Shown in pieces: positions 38,095-50,263 of a DNA stretch of 64,000 nucleotides. The stretch is from Perca fluviatilis (taxonomy: Eukaryota; Chordata; Actinopteri; Perciformes; Percidae). Each line of letters begins with the position of its first letter. The first letter of the stretch is position 1. The notes beneath the pieces were generated by a model. That model saw only the letters and a program-made list of their open reading frames with translations. It was not told the origin of the DNA and did not search any database. Made by a program: the position numbers and the translations under genes. The stretch spans positions 15,068,597-15,132,596 of the forward strand of contig NC_053120.1 of NCBI RefSeq assembly GCF_010015445.1, in the 5' to 3' direction.

Positions 38095-38565
38095 AAGCAT
38101 ATTGTAGGATATTGGCAACATGTTAAACAAGGAATTATATGTAGCTAATTGTTGACTGTAATATAAAAATATGGTAGAGTAGTGATAAATGAAATGCGGT
38201 GTGTGTAATTAATAACAGTCAATATTCTGTCATAAGCTTTTTTATGGCATGGTTACTTTTTTGAGATTTAGAATGTTTTTACATTTTCTTCCCGATTTCA
38301 ATTAATTCACAAACAGAAATAAAATCAAGTTGATCAACATATAACATCATGACCATATAACATCAACCAACATTTAAATTACTGTATGTAGCACACATTA
38401 TGTAATAAAAACAAGCATTGGGCAATACTGTACTAGTGGTTTTAAGGAACCGCATAATCCCTGGTCTATCACTCTCCCTTTCATGTGTACTGTACAATAC
38501 GTACAAAAACAATAAGGTCCACAAGAATGTCCAACTCAGTTTTGCTGAGCCCCAGATGACATCTA

Positions 38566-39116
38566 GGCAAGGCAAGGCAGCTTTATTTATATAGCACATT
38601 TCAGCAACAGGGCAATTCAAAGTGCTTTACATAAAACATGAAAGAGCATTCAGAAAACAATTAAAAACAAGTCAAGAATACAATTTACAGTGCAGTATAA
38701 GAATTAAAATAAATAAATAAACTGAGAGAAACATAAAGAGAAAGAATAAAATTTACAGTGCAGTTTAAGCACTGTTAGGTAGGCACTGCTATGCACTGTT
38801 AGGCACTGTTCTAGGTACTGTTAAGCCCTGTTAGGCAATATTAGGTACTGTTAGGTAAAACATTAAAACAGTTAAACTTTTAAAAGCAGATAAAATAGGT
38901 TATTTAAAGAAAGGCAAGATCAAAAAGATAGGTTTTCAGCCTTGATTTAAAAGAACAGAGTTGAAGCGGACCTGCAGTTTTCTGGGAGTTTGTTCCAGAT
39001 ATGTGGAGCATAAAAACTGAACGCTGCTTCCCCCTGTTTAGTTCTTACTCTGGGGACAACAAGTAGACCTGTCCCAGACGACCTGAGAGGTCTGGGTGGC
39101 TCATAAATAAACTCTA
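38566..39116 (-). mobile_element. 5'-truncated LINE (L2/CR1/Rex1-like) 3' end
   Basis: On the minus strand the sequence encodes the C-terminal end of a LINE ORF2 (RSSGTGLLVVPRVRTKQGEA, then FSFYAPHIWNKLPENCRSAS). An untranslated tail follows, ending in GTGCTATATAAATAAAGCTG and the terminal CCTTG repeats typical of this LINE type. Only the last 550 bp or so remain; reverse transcriptase and endonuclease are absent. A short internal repeat around 38770-38860 (GTTAGGCACT variants) lies in its 3' part. Confidence 0.8.
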
Positions 39117-39118
39117 AT

Positions 39119-39279
39119 TTTGTTTGACCAACATTCCAAAACCCAAAAATATTGAGTTTAGTATAGTAGTAGAATACTAAGAAAACCAGCAAATATTGAC
39201 ATTTGCGAAGCTGGAATCAGATTAATTTCGGCTTTCGTCAATCGACCAATTGATTAATCATCAAATCTTTGCAGCTCTA
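39119..39279. mobile_element. Truncated MITE of the TAGGGCTGCAACTA family (copy D)
   Basis: Keeps only the right half of the family (AACCAGCAAATATTGACATT to TTTGCAGCTCTA). It starts abruptly at the LINE 3' fragment, so one of the two elements probably interrupted or truncated the other. Confidence 0.6.
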
Positions 39280-40541
39280 AAAACAACCAAACCTAGAAGC
39301 TGTGTCTAGCTGTGTCAATTGAAAGCCATACAAAGATATGAACAGATGTTTGAGCTATAAATGTGTCTGTAAGTAAATTAGAAAGGTCCTCTATTTCATG
39401 AAGTACTTGTCCGCCTATGAGGAAAAAAGATATCTATCCTTTCTGTAAATATTTTATTTTGGGGTCTTTTTTTAACACAATAGTAGAGACAGATAGGAAA
39501 CATGGAGGGATTGGCAGGTTACATGCAATAAAGGTCTCTGGCCAGAGGCTGCCAAGACACCCCAAAAAGATCTTTTGGGCTACTCCTTTAGTGATCAAGT
39601 TACACCAGTCTGTAAGTAATGGCACACAATTGATTGTAAGAAAGAAAGAACTATTGTTATACAATCAATCTCCTGGCTAGCTTGAGCCACTTTAATCCAT
39701 TCAAAGAGCATTTCTGGGCTTTTTATTTTTTAGGGTGGAAACATATCCCTGTACAAATACATAGGGACAATGGGGACCAAGACCTTTAACCATATGAGCA
39801 TGATATTCTGCAACGGTTTCCACAAAATGCAGCAGACTGATTCTTCACTCAGTGAGACACTCCTAAATTCCCTCCTTTTCTCTCTACTGTCAGGAAACAA
39901 GGGGGAGGAAAGAAGCAAGAAAGATGAAATTTCTCACTCACACACACTTTCCCATTTTCTCTCTGATACACACAAACACACATCAAGGCCAGTCAGGCTC
40001 ATGGTTGGTTTATCTGCAGCTTACAGTGAGTTGTTGGAGAATGCTGTGCTGTCTTCTCTCCGGTCATGTTTGCACTGTGTGTGTATATATGTGTGAGGGG
40101 GAAAAAGCAGAGTGTGCATGTGTGTGTGTACACTGCAGTGCCTGCTGTGGATTAGACGGCACAGACTAAGAGACTGAGGCCTGGGGAGTGCTATTGCAGG
40201 AGGGATGGGACAAACACTAATACACACACAAACAAACATGGTGACTTAGCAGTGTGCTGTGAACTGATACAGTTGAATACATTGCCTTCTTTTACTATAT
40301 ATAAACAATTCAGAGAAAAGATATGTTAGAGCATAGTCAGTGAAAATGGTTGTGGGTGCTGAGTTGAAAAAAAATATTTGCTGTTGTCATCTCATGAATC
40401 CATTTAGAAGTGCATAAATCAGGATGGGCAGTATCTAACCTTCACGCATGAACAGGATATGAAAACTCGACATATTGTGTATCTAAATAAACCTTTTTTT
40501 TGTCACGTGTCTAAAGCGTGTGATCCATGTGTGTGTTGCAG

Positions 40542-40655
40542 GACTCGGCTCAGGAAGGTGTCATCACCCGGGACATCCACCGCACCTTCCCTGCACACGA
40601 CTACTTCAAGGACTCAGACGGAGATGGACAGGATTCATTGTACAAGATCTGCAAG
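40542..40655 (+). CDS. rabgap1l: rabgap1l internal exon: TBC domain with catalytic Arg finger
   Basis: Encodes 38 residues starting DSAQEGVITRDIHRTFPAHD. RABGAP1L is a Rab GTPase-activating protein that speeds GTP hydrolysis on Rab proteins through its TBC domain. This exon holds TBC motif A, IxxDxxR, as ITRDIHR (residues 8-14 of the exon); the last Arg (codon 40581-40583) is the catalytic arginine finger. Acceptor TGCAG ends at 40541 and donor GTGAGT starts at 40656. The exon is phase 0 at both ends. Sequence matches RABGAP1L and the close paralogue RABGAP1 here; downstream exons favour RABGAP1L. Start and end were set from splice sites and reading frame; the gene's own start codon lies before the window. 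Confidence 0.95.
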
Positions 40656-42298
40656 GTGAGTCTGAAATATGACATTGAGGTTGTGGACGGGAATCCCAGC
40701 AGAGTAACATCCAGATATTTTGAATTTGATAAAAGCAGAATTGGATTATACAGTACTCTGTTATCTCACTTTCTCTACGGTATCTGGGAACAGAAGGCAA
40801 ATCTTGATGCATACTCTTTCATGCTGTGTTCGAAAGTTTTTGAAAACTTTCCTGCTGAGAATCAAGTACTGTGAGATGAGAAGCTAATTCTGAAATGTGT
40901 GCTAGGCCTTGTAAAATGTCTGCATTTTCTTATGAAGCCTGTCATTAGTTTTGTGGTCTGGCAAAGCGAAGTAGGAATTTGCTTGGCATTTCAAGTTGGC
41001 TCTACAATATATGATTGACAGTACCTGCTTTACTGAGACATCAACATGAACCCTTCCTACACATGACATACCAGACATCCCCACCACTCAGTGGACAGTC
41101 ATTGATATTTTCTTCAAATTTTCGCCCACCCAAAAGGGTTTCTAAATATCTCATTTGAGGTAAGAAATAGCTGTTCAGTTGCAGAATATTTCATGCTACA
41201 ATTGTAACTTTCCTAGTTTAAATGCTTTATGTTTGAACAGTTTTAGTGGCAGAAGTAATGTCATCACTTTAACAACTCTCAATAATTCACTGACATCGAC
41301 TCAGGATTGCAATGTCAGGCTGATCATGAGTAGATTATTTGATAAAATTTAGAAGCCAATAGTAGCTTATGAGATGGAGCCTGAGTTTGCAGGGTTACTG
41401 AAAGACTTTAAACTGCGTCCAAATTCAGCCAGTTTTCCATTCAAATGCAGCATATTATGTTGTACTGCTTGTTATTATTTATAGGCTGTCAGTAGTGGTG
41501 GCAGGCAAATATATCTGAGAAAACGTTAAGGGCACAACACCAGCATAGTCACACATCAAAATATATTACATTTAAGGCTATGAGTGAGGGTAGTGTGTCC
41601 ACTCATTTTTATAGAAATGCTGGAATCCATTTTGAAGATTGATGCTCGTTTGGATAGCATAAGTTGAAATACATATTAAGTACTGTCTTAAAGATACAAC
41701 AAAATGTGATCAGATGGGTAGAAGACTCTTAACTGTGTCATGTAGACCCAATGTTGATGCATCCTTACAAGAAAAACACCACGTTAAAACCCAACAATAG
41801 ATAATATCAAAAGCATGGTATATTGAAAAAATTCAAAGCCAACCATACAAACTCACATAACAGTCATCTTTTATGCAGACCTTTTGTGAATCAGCCACGA
41901 GCCTGGTACCATTAAAAAAAATATGCGGTTGAGCTTCTCTTCCACTTAAATAAATGAGAAAAATAACCACTCGAAGGAGAGGGTCCCAGTGGACTCCCAT
42001 CCTGAGGTAATTATCTGTGAAGACACACGGTACATTTTATTCAGACAAAAGCCAAGGTCAGTACTACTGTAATGTATTAAAGCCAGGATTAATCTCTGTC
42101 ACTGTCCTTCTCTTGGGTTGTCTGCAGCTGTGAACTTAACCAAGACCGTTTATTATGCACAGACGTCTTTGCTATGTCCTACAATATATCAAACAGCTCT
42201 ATCACAAACAGAAAAAACTAAATGTGAAATCAAAATGTAATCCAATTAAAATGGATACTCATATTAACGGTTTACCAAGCTTAACAGCGATCTACATA

Positions 42299-42349
42299 TA
42301 AGTGCTACAGACTCTGTAGCACTTACAGAACTCTTTAGTACAGAGTTCT
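42299..42349. repeat. Two consecutive small hairpins
   Basis: TAAGTGCTACAGA (42299-42311) and its exact complement (42313-42325) form a 13-bp palindrome with one central base. AGAACTCT (42327-42334) and AGAGTTCT (42342-42349) form a second stem immediately after. Confidence 0.85.
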
Positions 42350-44612
42350 TTTGCCCTAATAATGATACAAATAATATAAAAAATGTCAGTTTGGGATTTG
42401 GGAATGCATATTTGAATGATATTGATACATTACCTGGGCTAAAAAAACAACAACAAAAAAACAGCTATTAAAATATTAAAACCTACTACAGAGTTCCTAA
42501 AAGATTGCATCCCCAGAAAAAAATCCCTGTCACATAACTGTAATTTATTATTTATCTATTAAAATTGTACTGAACACTACTTTTTTATTTTATTATTTTT
42601 AGTGCCCGCTATTTCATTGAATGGGGAGGGGTTTAAGACACAGCCCATGTAGATTTTCTGTATGTTAACATGCAGATCATTTGCACCTGCACATGCCATC
42701 AGCTATGTTAGATGGAAGCGTATTTAACTGTTGAATAGCAAGAAGTGATGATCCTAAAATGTTTATGGATTCTTCAGATACCAAAAGTTTTGACCATAAT
42801 TACAGTGTTTCCTTTAGGATTTTTTAAAGCAGTGGGGACAGGTCTGTCCGAACCCCCCCCCCACAAATATGGATATCACAGAAGTTTTTTGTTCATTAAT
42901 TAAAATCAAAGGTAGTTTTAGATGATGGTGAAGAAGCAGCAGTAGAGTATGGCCGGTCAGCGCTCTGGGAGAACCTGTCAGGAAGGGTTAGCATCCAGTC
43001 TGGACCCAACTAGGTCAGTGGCGAGCCAGCCTTCATTTGTATGCAAATCCATGTAGATTTGCTGCTGATAAGGTTGGTTGGATCTTGAGGCATGAGTGGT
43101 TTACAGGCACAGAGAATCCAGAACAAAGTTTATATTCATCTTCATATGCTACTCGGTAATAAGCCTTGGGTCTTTTATTTTCTAACCTTTATTCTCCAGA
43201 GAAGGTCACCTGAGCTCTGTGCTCTTTTTCAGTAATAATTAGCTTCATTCTCTTAATGCTCCACTCAGTCACACTTCCAGCTAACCTGTACAACCTTAGA
43301 CCTATACAGGTGGTGTTGGAATCTACTAAAAAGACGTGTTCGTTTGATTTCTGGAGGAAGGAGAGGCCTGGGTCGAATTGAAAGTTAAGCAAAAGGTTTA
43401 ATAAAACAACACGATGAAAACGACCGTCAAAACACAATCAAACCTAAAACATGAAAACACTGCCAGCAGTGGACTGAAATGACATGCCTCCTCTTCAGAA
43501 ATTACCTCAATCAGTCACGAGACATGACAAAACAATACACTGTAACCAGCGGACTGCAGAACCTTGTTCCCTTGTCGGGTCCCAGGTCCGCAGTCCTGAG
43601 ATCACCTCTGTTTCCGAATTATATTCCTGTCTCTCAGGTTAAGGACACACCTCTGATGTCAGGTTCACTCCAGGTCACAGACAAAGGTCGTTTATCATGG
43701 TAGTGCCAATTCTACAGAGATACACATTTTCTTTGTTCTAATCAGTCTGGCTTAGCAGGGAGTGGCTCCCAAAGTTGTTTAAACAATAAGTCTCCTAGAG
43801 CATCTACTTTCATGCTAAATAACAGACATAACCTAATTAATTCTTTAGAAACTAGGTTGGAGTGAGGCAGTCAAATGCTGATTAGTGTGGTGTGATGCAA
43901 TCGGTATTGATTCAGTGTTCATTTAACTAAAAGTATATTTTTATCAGACATCACCAATGGTTTAACTTTTTATAACCTAACAGTGGTCACTCAGAATGCC
44001 TGCTGGAGCAGTTGACTGTCTTACTCAAGACACCCAAGACTCTGACAGCGGAGCACTATCCTACCAGCTGTTCTGGGGGTTTAAAACCTGTGACTCTCAA
44101 GATAAATGGATAAAGAGAATATCTGCTATATTTCCATGGAAACAAAACTTGAACAAAGCAGGGGGAAAAAGCAAACATGATAACGCCTCATCAACCAGGC
44201 TAATGTCGCGTACCCCTGTGATCACTGAATGTTTCCATGCACACATTATTCAGGATAAAAGTTCATGTCCTGGTGACCGCCATCCGGATCAGATTTGTGT
44301 GTACACAATGCCAGCAGGGTTTGTTAAAATACAAATTTGCCCTGCTGAAACCCTTCCTATTCTGAAGCTGACACAAGCAATACCTGAGATCACAGAGCAA
44401 TAATAACAGTGTGCAAAAGCACACATATGACACATAATAACTGATTCTTCTAAATGCATTAACAGATTTATTTTTTTTTTCTTTTTTACAAAGTTATACA
44501 CATAGAAAAATAGAAAACCTGTGCTTGTTGGTTATGAGAAACTAGAGAAACCAACTATATAGATGGTAATAATCCACCACTCTGAGCCTATTATCTGCTC
44601 AGGCTAACAAAT

Positions 44613-44905
44613 TTAGACTTCACCCACCAGGACCTCCCCCATCCATCTGTCAGCATGCACTTCTCCCAGCTGAGTTGGGGACATGTGAATGCCACACTCC
44701 ATCAAGCATGTCAGCTTGTAGATTACACTCCAGACAGCTCCACAAGACTTCTCCATTACCTCCGCATCAAACCCAAAATTAGCTAAACAGATCAGCAGTG
44801 GAGCTATGGATGTCCACACAAATTTTTCGAGCATGGAAAGAGGGAGAGTTTGACTGCTGTTGAATTTGATTTGTCCATCATAAACTGAGCTTTCTGCCAA
44901 AATAT
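44613..44905 (-). pseudogene. Unrecognised coding-like minus-strand segment
   Basis: On the minus strand, an open stretch of about 97 codons runs from the edge of a LINE tail to a stop near 44613 (for example LEKFVWTSIAPLLICLANFG, then AVWSVIYKLTCLMECGIHMS). The mixed composition, with Trp, Cys and Met, looks more protein-like than other chance frames here, and an AT-rich tract with an A-rich run near 44470-44490 lies on the 3' side. I cannot assign it to any family, and its start is masked by the LINE. It may be a gene fragment, part of a transposon, or chance. Confidence 0.2.
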
Positions 44906-45958
44906 TAGATTCAAATTTATTGTCATTGGGCAGAGTACAAGTACAAAGACAGCGAAATGCAGTTTGCGTCCAACCAGAAGTGCAAAAAAAGCAGAAAAGT
45001 GCAATGCGATATACAAGTATAGACAGGTGGTGCATAGGCAGGACAATAAATATATTGCAGTGTTAAAAGAGCAGAATAAATATGGCTATGTAATACGAAC
45101 AATATATGAACAACATGTACAGATATGTGCAATGTAGTAGCAGTGATATTATAATAGTAGTAAGAATAATATAAATATAGATATATGCAGTGTATTAACA
45201 GAATATATATTAAAAAAAACGAATAAATATGGATATATTGAATGAATCATATAGACAGATATGTACAGTATGTACAGCTATGTGCAATGTGATAACATAA
45301 GAGTAGTAAGAGTTAAGTGTATGTGCAAGATGAATAGTATGAAGAGCAGTAGAATATGGCTATGTATAGGTGTAATTACAGTATGTACATCTGTAAATAA
45401 ATAAATAGAACAGTAGGGGTTGGGTAGGGTAGTGCCAATTGTCCGTGGGGGGGGGGGCTTAGTAGGTTAAATTGTCACCGGGATGCAGAGCAAGAGTTCA
45501 GTAGGGTGACAGTCGCAGGAAAGAAGCTTCCTCTGAACCTGCGGGTGCGGAGAGACCTGAGACGCCTCCCAGACGGGAGTGGGGTGAACAGCTCTTTGAT
45601 GATGCTGCGCACCTTATGCAAGCATTGCTTGCCCTGGATGGTCTCGATGGAGGGGAGTTAGGAACCGGTGATGTGTTGGGCAGTTTTCACCACACTCTGC
45701 AGTGCTTTCCGGTCATGGGCAGAGCAGTTACCATACCAAACTGTGAAACAGTTGGTGAGGATGCTCTCGATGGTGCAGCAGTAGAAGTTCACCAGGATCT
45801 GAGGAGACAGGTGGACCTTTTTGAGTCTCCTCAGGAAGAAGAGACGCTGGTGAGCCTTCTTGATCAGGGTAGAGGTGTTGAGGGTCCAAGAGAGGTCCTC
45901 AGAGATGTGGACACCCAAAATATATCGGTAAGAAAGATATTGAACAGTTACTAAATAA
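44906..45958 (-). mobile_element. 5'-truncated LINE (L2/CR1-like) with RT C-terminal region
   Basis: On the minus strand it encodes the C-terminal part of a LINE ORF2 (ILGVHISEDLSWTLNTSTLI, LFFLRRLKKVHLSPQILVNF, FTVWYGNCSAHDRKALQSVV, and further LFTPLPSGRRLRSLRTRRFR). A 3' tail follows with GACAATAAATTTGAATCTAA near 44906. The YxDD catalytic region and the endonuclease are missing, so it is dead. The 3' tail is rich in TATGTACAG-type short repeats (45060-45420). It abuts a MITE fragment after about 40 bp. Confidence 0.85.
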
Positions 45959-46000
45959 ATCATTTCAACTCTGTGTAAGGGTGGAACTAAACACTAAATA

Positions 46001-46154
46001 CAGAAAAGTACATCACTTTACTGTAATGCAGCCTTTAAAACCAGTAAAAGACAACACTTATGTCACATCGCGATATTACGTTATCCAAAATCTAAGACAA
46101 TATCTAGTCTCATATCACGATATCAATATAATATCAATTTATTACCCAGCCCTA
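46001..46154. mobile_element. hAT-like MITE (copy 3), left part missing
   Basis: Starts abruptly at CAGAAAAGTACATCACTTTA and ends with TTACCCAGCCCTA, matching the right half of the element at 18468-18774 in the same orientation. It retains a tract (about 46060-46120) that copy 2 has lost. Confidence 0.8.
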
Positions 46155-47379
46155 TTTAAAGATGATTTTAAAATCAAACCTTTTGAGCTGCGGTGCTGCT
46201 GGTTTTGCCCACCAGCTTATATTTAGAAGTCAGGTCAGGTGGTTTACCTGCCCTGTATGGTGCCCCACTTACCTCTGATGCCTTCCAATTAAGCAGGAAT
46301 TGGAATTACAACAATTTACTGTTCAGTGTTAAAGTACAATAAGAGTTGAAGCTGTGTGATGTGGTCTTCTCCTCCCCCATTTAAAAAGTGTAGTTCAAAT
46401 GGTTTCATACACTTTTGCCTGTCCCTGGATCCTTGTTTACACTGTGAAAAGGCCTATCTGTTTGCTCATTAGCATGAGTGTGCCCACTATTAAACATTTT
46501 GAGACAGTACCTCTCCCAAACGGTCATCTGAAGGTTAGTCTCCTTTGTCGGTCTTCCCTACTTTAATGATGAAACAGCCAGCTGTCTTATGTTGAACAGG
46601 CCACTTCTTCTCTTAACACTGCAGTGGTGAGAAGTTTTTGTTGTGGCATGACTTAAGTTTCTTTGCCCTACTGTTCAAAATCAATCAGGCTTTGACAGTG
46701 GCAGTGGATTTAGCCTTCCTACCCCAGGCTAAGCTTGGTTTGTCAATGGCAGCTAGTCAGTGAATGTTGCATTGCTGCCGTTACAGTGAGTACAGGCGTC
46801 TGATTTTATGTAATCATTATTTTATGATAACAAAGTTTAAAATTACAATGTGAAAGGGGTCTTTGGTAGAAATAAACTTAGAGAGAAAACAGGCAGCTGT
46901 GATCAGCAATTTATTTTATGTAATTTTGGTGTTATGTTATTAGATACAGGAACTTAGCTCAGCATTTACTGAATAGGTGCCTCATAGAGTGCGAAAAAGT
47001 GAGAGAAGAGACAGGTTGGCATTGACAAAGAGAAAAACCAAAGCATGAGAGAGACAGTCCCCAGGGAAATTCCTCTGAAATAAGGCTGGTATTCGAAAGA
47101 AACTGTCTCTTAGGAAATGTCCTCTATATGTGCTGATGCTCTAGATCAACAAGGCAGTAAGCACTCAAGATCAAAAGGTGTGGAGATGACTTGCTCCTGA
47201 CTCTTTAAAAGGAAGCCTGAATTCCTGAGCCTACTAAAATATTACCATACCACGTGGTCACAAGAAACACATTTTGTGATGACTCAAGCACAGATAATCA
47301 CTTTTCTATGTATCTGCTCATACTACTATACTATAACCTATATTAGACAACAAGTAACTTAGCAGTTAAACTGACTGAC

Positions 47380-47530
47380 TGTTAAACCAAGGGCTAACAC
47401 TTGTCCCTTCCCTCAACACTGAAGTGCAAGACACTAAATCCCCTAGCTGCTCCAGTAGAGTTGTTCATTGACTGGTATAAATGTATCACACTGTGTTTGA
47501 ACTGTGCAGCCCCTCAGTGTGAATGTTTGT
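47380..47530 (+). mobile_element. Weak SINE-body-like segment
   Basis: Contains GTGCAAGACACTAAATCCCC followed by TAGCTGCTCCAG, which resembles the post-tRNA body of fish SINEs, but no clear A or B box or tail. Low confidence. Confidence 0.25.
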
Positions 47531-48296
47531 AACTGTGTAAGACAAGGAGTGGAAGAAAAGTACAATATTCAGGTTGCCTTGCTGGGTAAATAATGGGTAT
47601 AAAAAAGATAACATGCACCTGCCAATGGTGGTTATAACATGTATGTAAGATTCCAAGAGTTTAAGGGCAGGAATTATGTTTATTGGCATCGCAAACATTT
47701 ACAAGGTTTGGGACTTATTTTATACAGTCTATGGTTAGGACACAGTAGCAGCTTTGTTACAGTTGGGCTGAAACTTTAAGGCCATTTAAAAATGTTGTAC
47801 TTTTGTGGGCTGTCTGTGTGGTAACTTCTGGCGATTATGAAACTTTATCACATTATTTCAAACCAAAAAAGCTTTCAGTTCAGCCTTCAGCCAGATGAAA
47901 TCAGATTTGTTTAATATACCTGCACTATAACAGGGGAACCCTGGGTCCTGTGTCATCTGAAAAATAAGGAAACGTCTCTCATACTCCCAAATTGGCTCAT
48001 TTACAGTACTTGAATTTTGAAAAGGCCCAATTGTACTCCGTGACGGTACAAAGCAATCGTAACTAATCTTACCTTTAGGCCCAAAGAGGGTAAACTATCT
48101 TCAACGTATACAAGTTCATTTTAATGTTAATGTAAAGTGAAAATAGGGAGAAAATTGAAGGGTTTTAAAATTACAGAATAAATGTATACATTGTAAACAA
48201 CCTTTATTAATGTCAGTGACATTAATAAATGATGTCTTGATGATAGAATAACCAAACTGAATTTTCCCCCACTCTCTTTTTATTTATTTCTCGCAG

Positions 48297-48371
48297 GCCT
48301 ACTCTGTCTATGATGAGGAAATTGGTTATTGCCAGGGTCAGTCGTTCCTCGCTGCTGTTCTCCTGCTACAC
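48297..48371 (+). CDS. rabgap1l: rabgap1l internal exon: TBC Gln finger
   Basis: Encodes 25 residues: [20 protein letters not shown], then VLLLH. The YCQG motif is TBC motif B; its glutamine (codon 48333-48335) is the second catalytic residue that, with the arginine finger of the previous exon, stabilises the GTP hydrolysis transition state. Acceptor CGCAG ends at 48296 and donor GTGAGT starts at 48372. The exon is 75 bp and phase 0 at both ends. Joining to the exon at 40542-40655 gives the continuous sequence [15 protein letters not shown] expected of the RABGAP1/RABGAP1L family. Confidence 0.95.
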
Positions 48372-48448
48372 GTGAGTTAACTTGTCATCCATCCATCCAC
48401 TGAGCCTGCCTTCTCATGGTCAAATGCACTAGATAGATGACTAGATAC

Positions 48449-48477
48449 AACACACACACACACACACACACACACAT
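48449..48477. repeat. (CA)n microsatellite
   Basis: About 14 CA units. Confidence 0.9.
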
Positions 48478-49209
48478 ATCAAGCATACAAACCTGGGTTG
48501 AAAAAAAACAGTTTACAATATCATGTAATTATGTTATTTTGTCTACTTTTTGTACAAACACATTCGCAACAACAACATTGGTAAAGACTAAAAGTAAAAC
48601 TATAGAATTGACTTTTTCACATTTACAGAAAAACTTTCTTTTGGTACTTTTCCATTGCCACGTGCTTTCAAAATAAAAGCTCTCTGGAGCTCCTGGAATG
48701 TTACCTTGATGCTACAAACTGTGTTTGAGGACAGAAGTCAAACTAATTATTACAAGAAAGAAGAAAGAAAATGTCAGCAATTGTGCAGCTACACCTACAC
48801 CTCTCCGCATCTATTGAAAGCAAGTCTGTTGGTGTAATACATCAGAGCTGAGACAATATGAGAGAGTAAATGGAGGCTGAGAGGGAGACAGAAACGTCTC
48901 TGGCTGGCTGCTGGAATGAAAACACTTCATAGCAGAATGGTGTGGAGAAATAGAGGGAGTGAGAGAATGTGAAAGAAGGTAAAGCTGAAAGCATAAGACT
49001 GAGTCACAGCAGAAAGTTAGAAGTAGGAAAGAGGTGGACAAGACACTCATTCACTTTCACAAATTTATTTCTAAGGTCACTGACAGACACATATTTCTTA
49101 AAGAACTCCTGCTCTACAGTATATACTCGTCCCCATACACATTTAAGTATTGTTTAGTGTTTTCCTGTCTGTTCAAAATGTGTTGCAACGTGTAAAACGC
49201 ACCTGAAAT

Positions 49210-49680
49210 GTGTATTTGGGGAAGGTGTTAAAAGACAGATGGAGGAGAGACAGAGGAGCAGACACATGGAGGCGGGAGTCCCAAGTAGAGTTGGAAGTTT
49301 GGTTAAGGTCCAAATAACAAGGGCAGCAGAGGTTAAAGAGGAGGAAGATGGAGGAAGAATGGAGAGGGGAGGAGGTGGGGTGAGGAGAGATGGTAGAAGA
49401 GTTGTGAAGGAGAGCTATGGATGAGTTTGGTAAGGACACATCGTGGTGTACAGAGGAGTGAACACAGGAGTGGAAAAGATACAAGTGTGCAGGAGAAGGA
49501 GGAAAACAGGAGGAAGTTATGGAGGAGGAGGCTTTAAAGGTGAAGAGGAGAAGGGGATAGATAAAGGGGACAGCAGCAGTAAAATAAAGAGAGGTTATAC
49601 AGGAGAAGGAGGCAGACAGGTTATAGAGGAAGCAGGGAGAGGTTATAGAGGAGATGTCAGGAATATTAATAGGGGTTCAG
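49210..49680. repeat. Purine-rich (GGA/GAA) tract
   Basis: Some 470 bp of strongly strand-biased A/G sequence. Degenerate repeats of AGGTTATAGAGGAG-type units are visible at 49590-49655. Confidence 0.7.
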
Positions 49681-49754
49681 GTTTACCTGCAGAAGCCCAT
49701 TCAGCCCCAAACACATACTGTCACTCTGATTAAATATCACCTCACCGTCTGCGT

Positions 49755-49756
49755 GC

Positions 49757-49795
<39 letters not shown>

Positions 49796-49813
49796 AGGAG
49801 GAATAAACCCATA

Positions 49814-49905
<92 letters not shown>
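49755..49905. repeat. Paired (GT)n and (CA)n microsatellites
   Basis: A GT run (49755-49790) and a longer CA run (49818-49905) are separated by about 27 bp. The two arms are complementary, so the segment can fold into a long imperfect hairpin. Confidence 0.95.
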
Positions 49906-49909
<4 letters not shown>

Positions 49910-50263
49910 AAAGCTTTCTCTCATGCCTCTTATCTTCATTCATCCAAGCACACACACTAATACACAGAGAAAATGAAGCACTTGCACATGTAAACTCCGT
50001 GAATTGTGTCCCTTCATGTCATTCACACCTTCACCTTCATTTTTCTGTCCTTCAGGCTTTATTTAGAGCCCGTCAAATAAGGCTGGATGATAAAATGTGT
50101 CGGTTTCTTGTCTTGAAGACTAAGTGCCCACAAGTTGTCATGTAGAGATTCAAACAAAAATGTCCTTGTTTCCTTTGTGGCAACAGATGTACATGTTGGA
50201 GAGTCAGTTGTTCATAGTTGTAGTTCATGTCTCTGTAGTTTATCGTTGTCCATGTGGTTTCAG

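Larger units (their letters stand above)
40656..48296 (+). other. rabgap1l: rabgap1l intron
   Basis: Bounded by donor GTGAGT and acceptor CGCAG. From 40656 to about 43950 I recognise no gene or classifiable transposon, only a pair of small hairpins at 42299-42349 and a short C run near 42850. The second half contains an unexplained open frame, a truncated LINE and a MITE fragment. From 46155 to 48296 only a weak SINE-like stretch near 47380-47480 stands out. Confidence 0.9.
48372..50263 (+). other. rabgap1l: rabgap1l intron
   Basis: Donor GTGAGT, acceptor TTTCAG. Contains CA and GT/CA microsatellites and a purine-rich tract (49210-49680) with degenerate AGGTTATAGAGGAG repeats. No other gene seen. 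Confidence 0.9.

Noticed and set aside
43190..43950. Possible LTR or retroviral fragment
   Set aside because: Moderate complexity and a few suggestive words, but no paired LTRs, primer binding site or gag/pol motif could be found.
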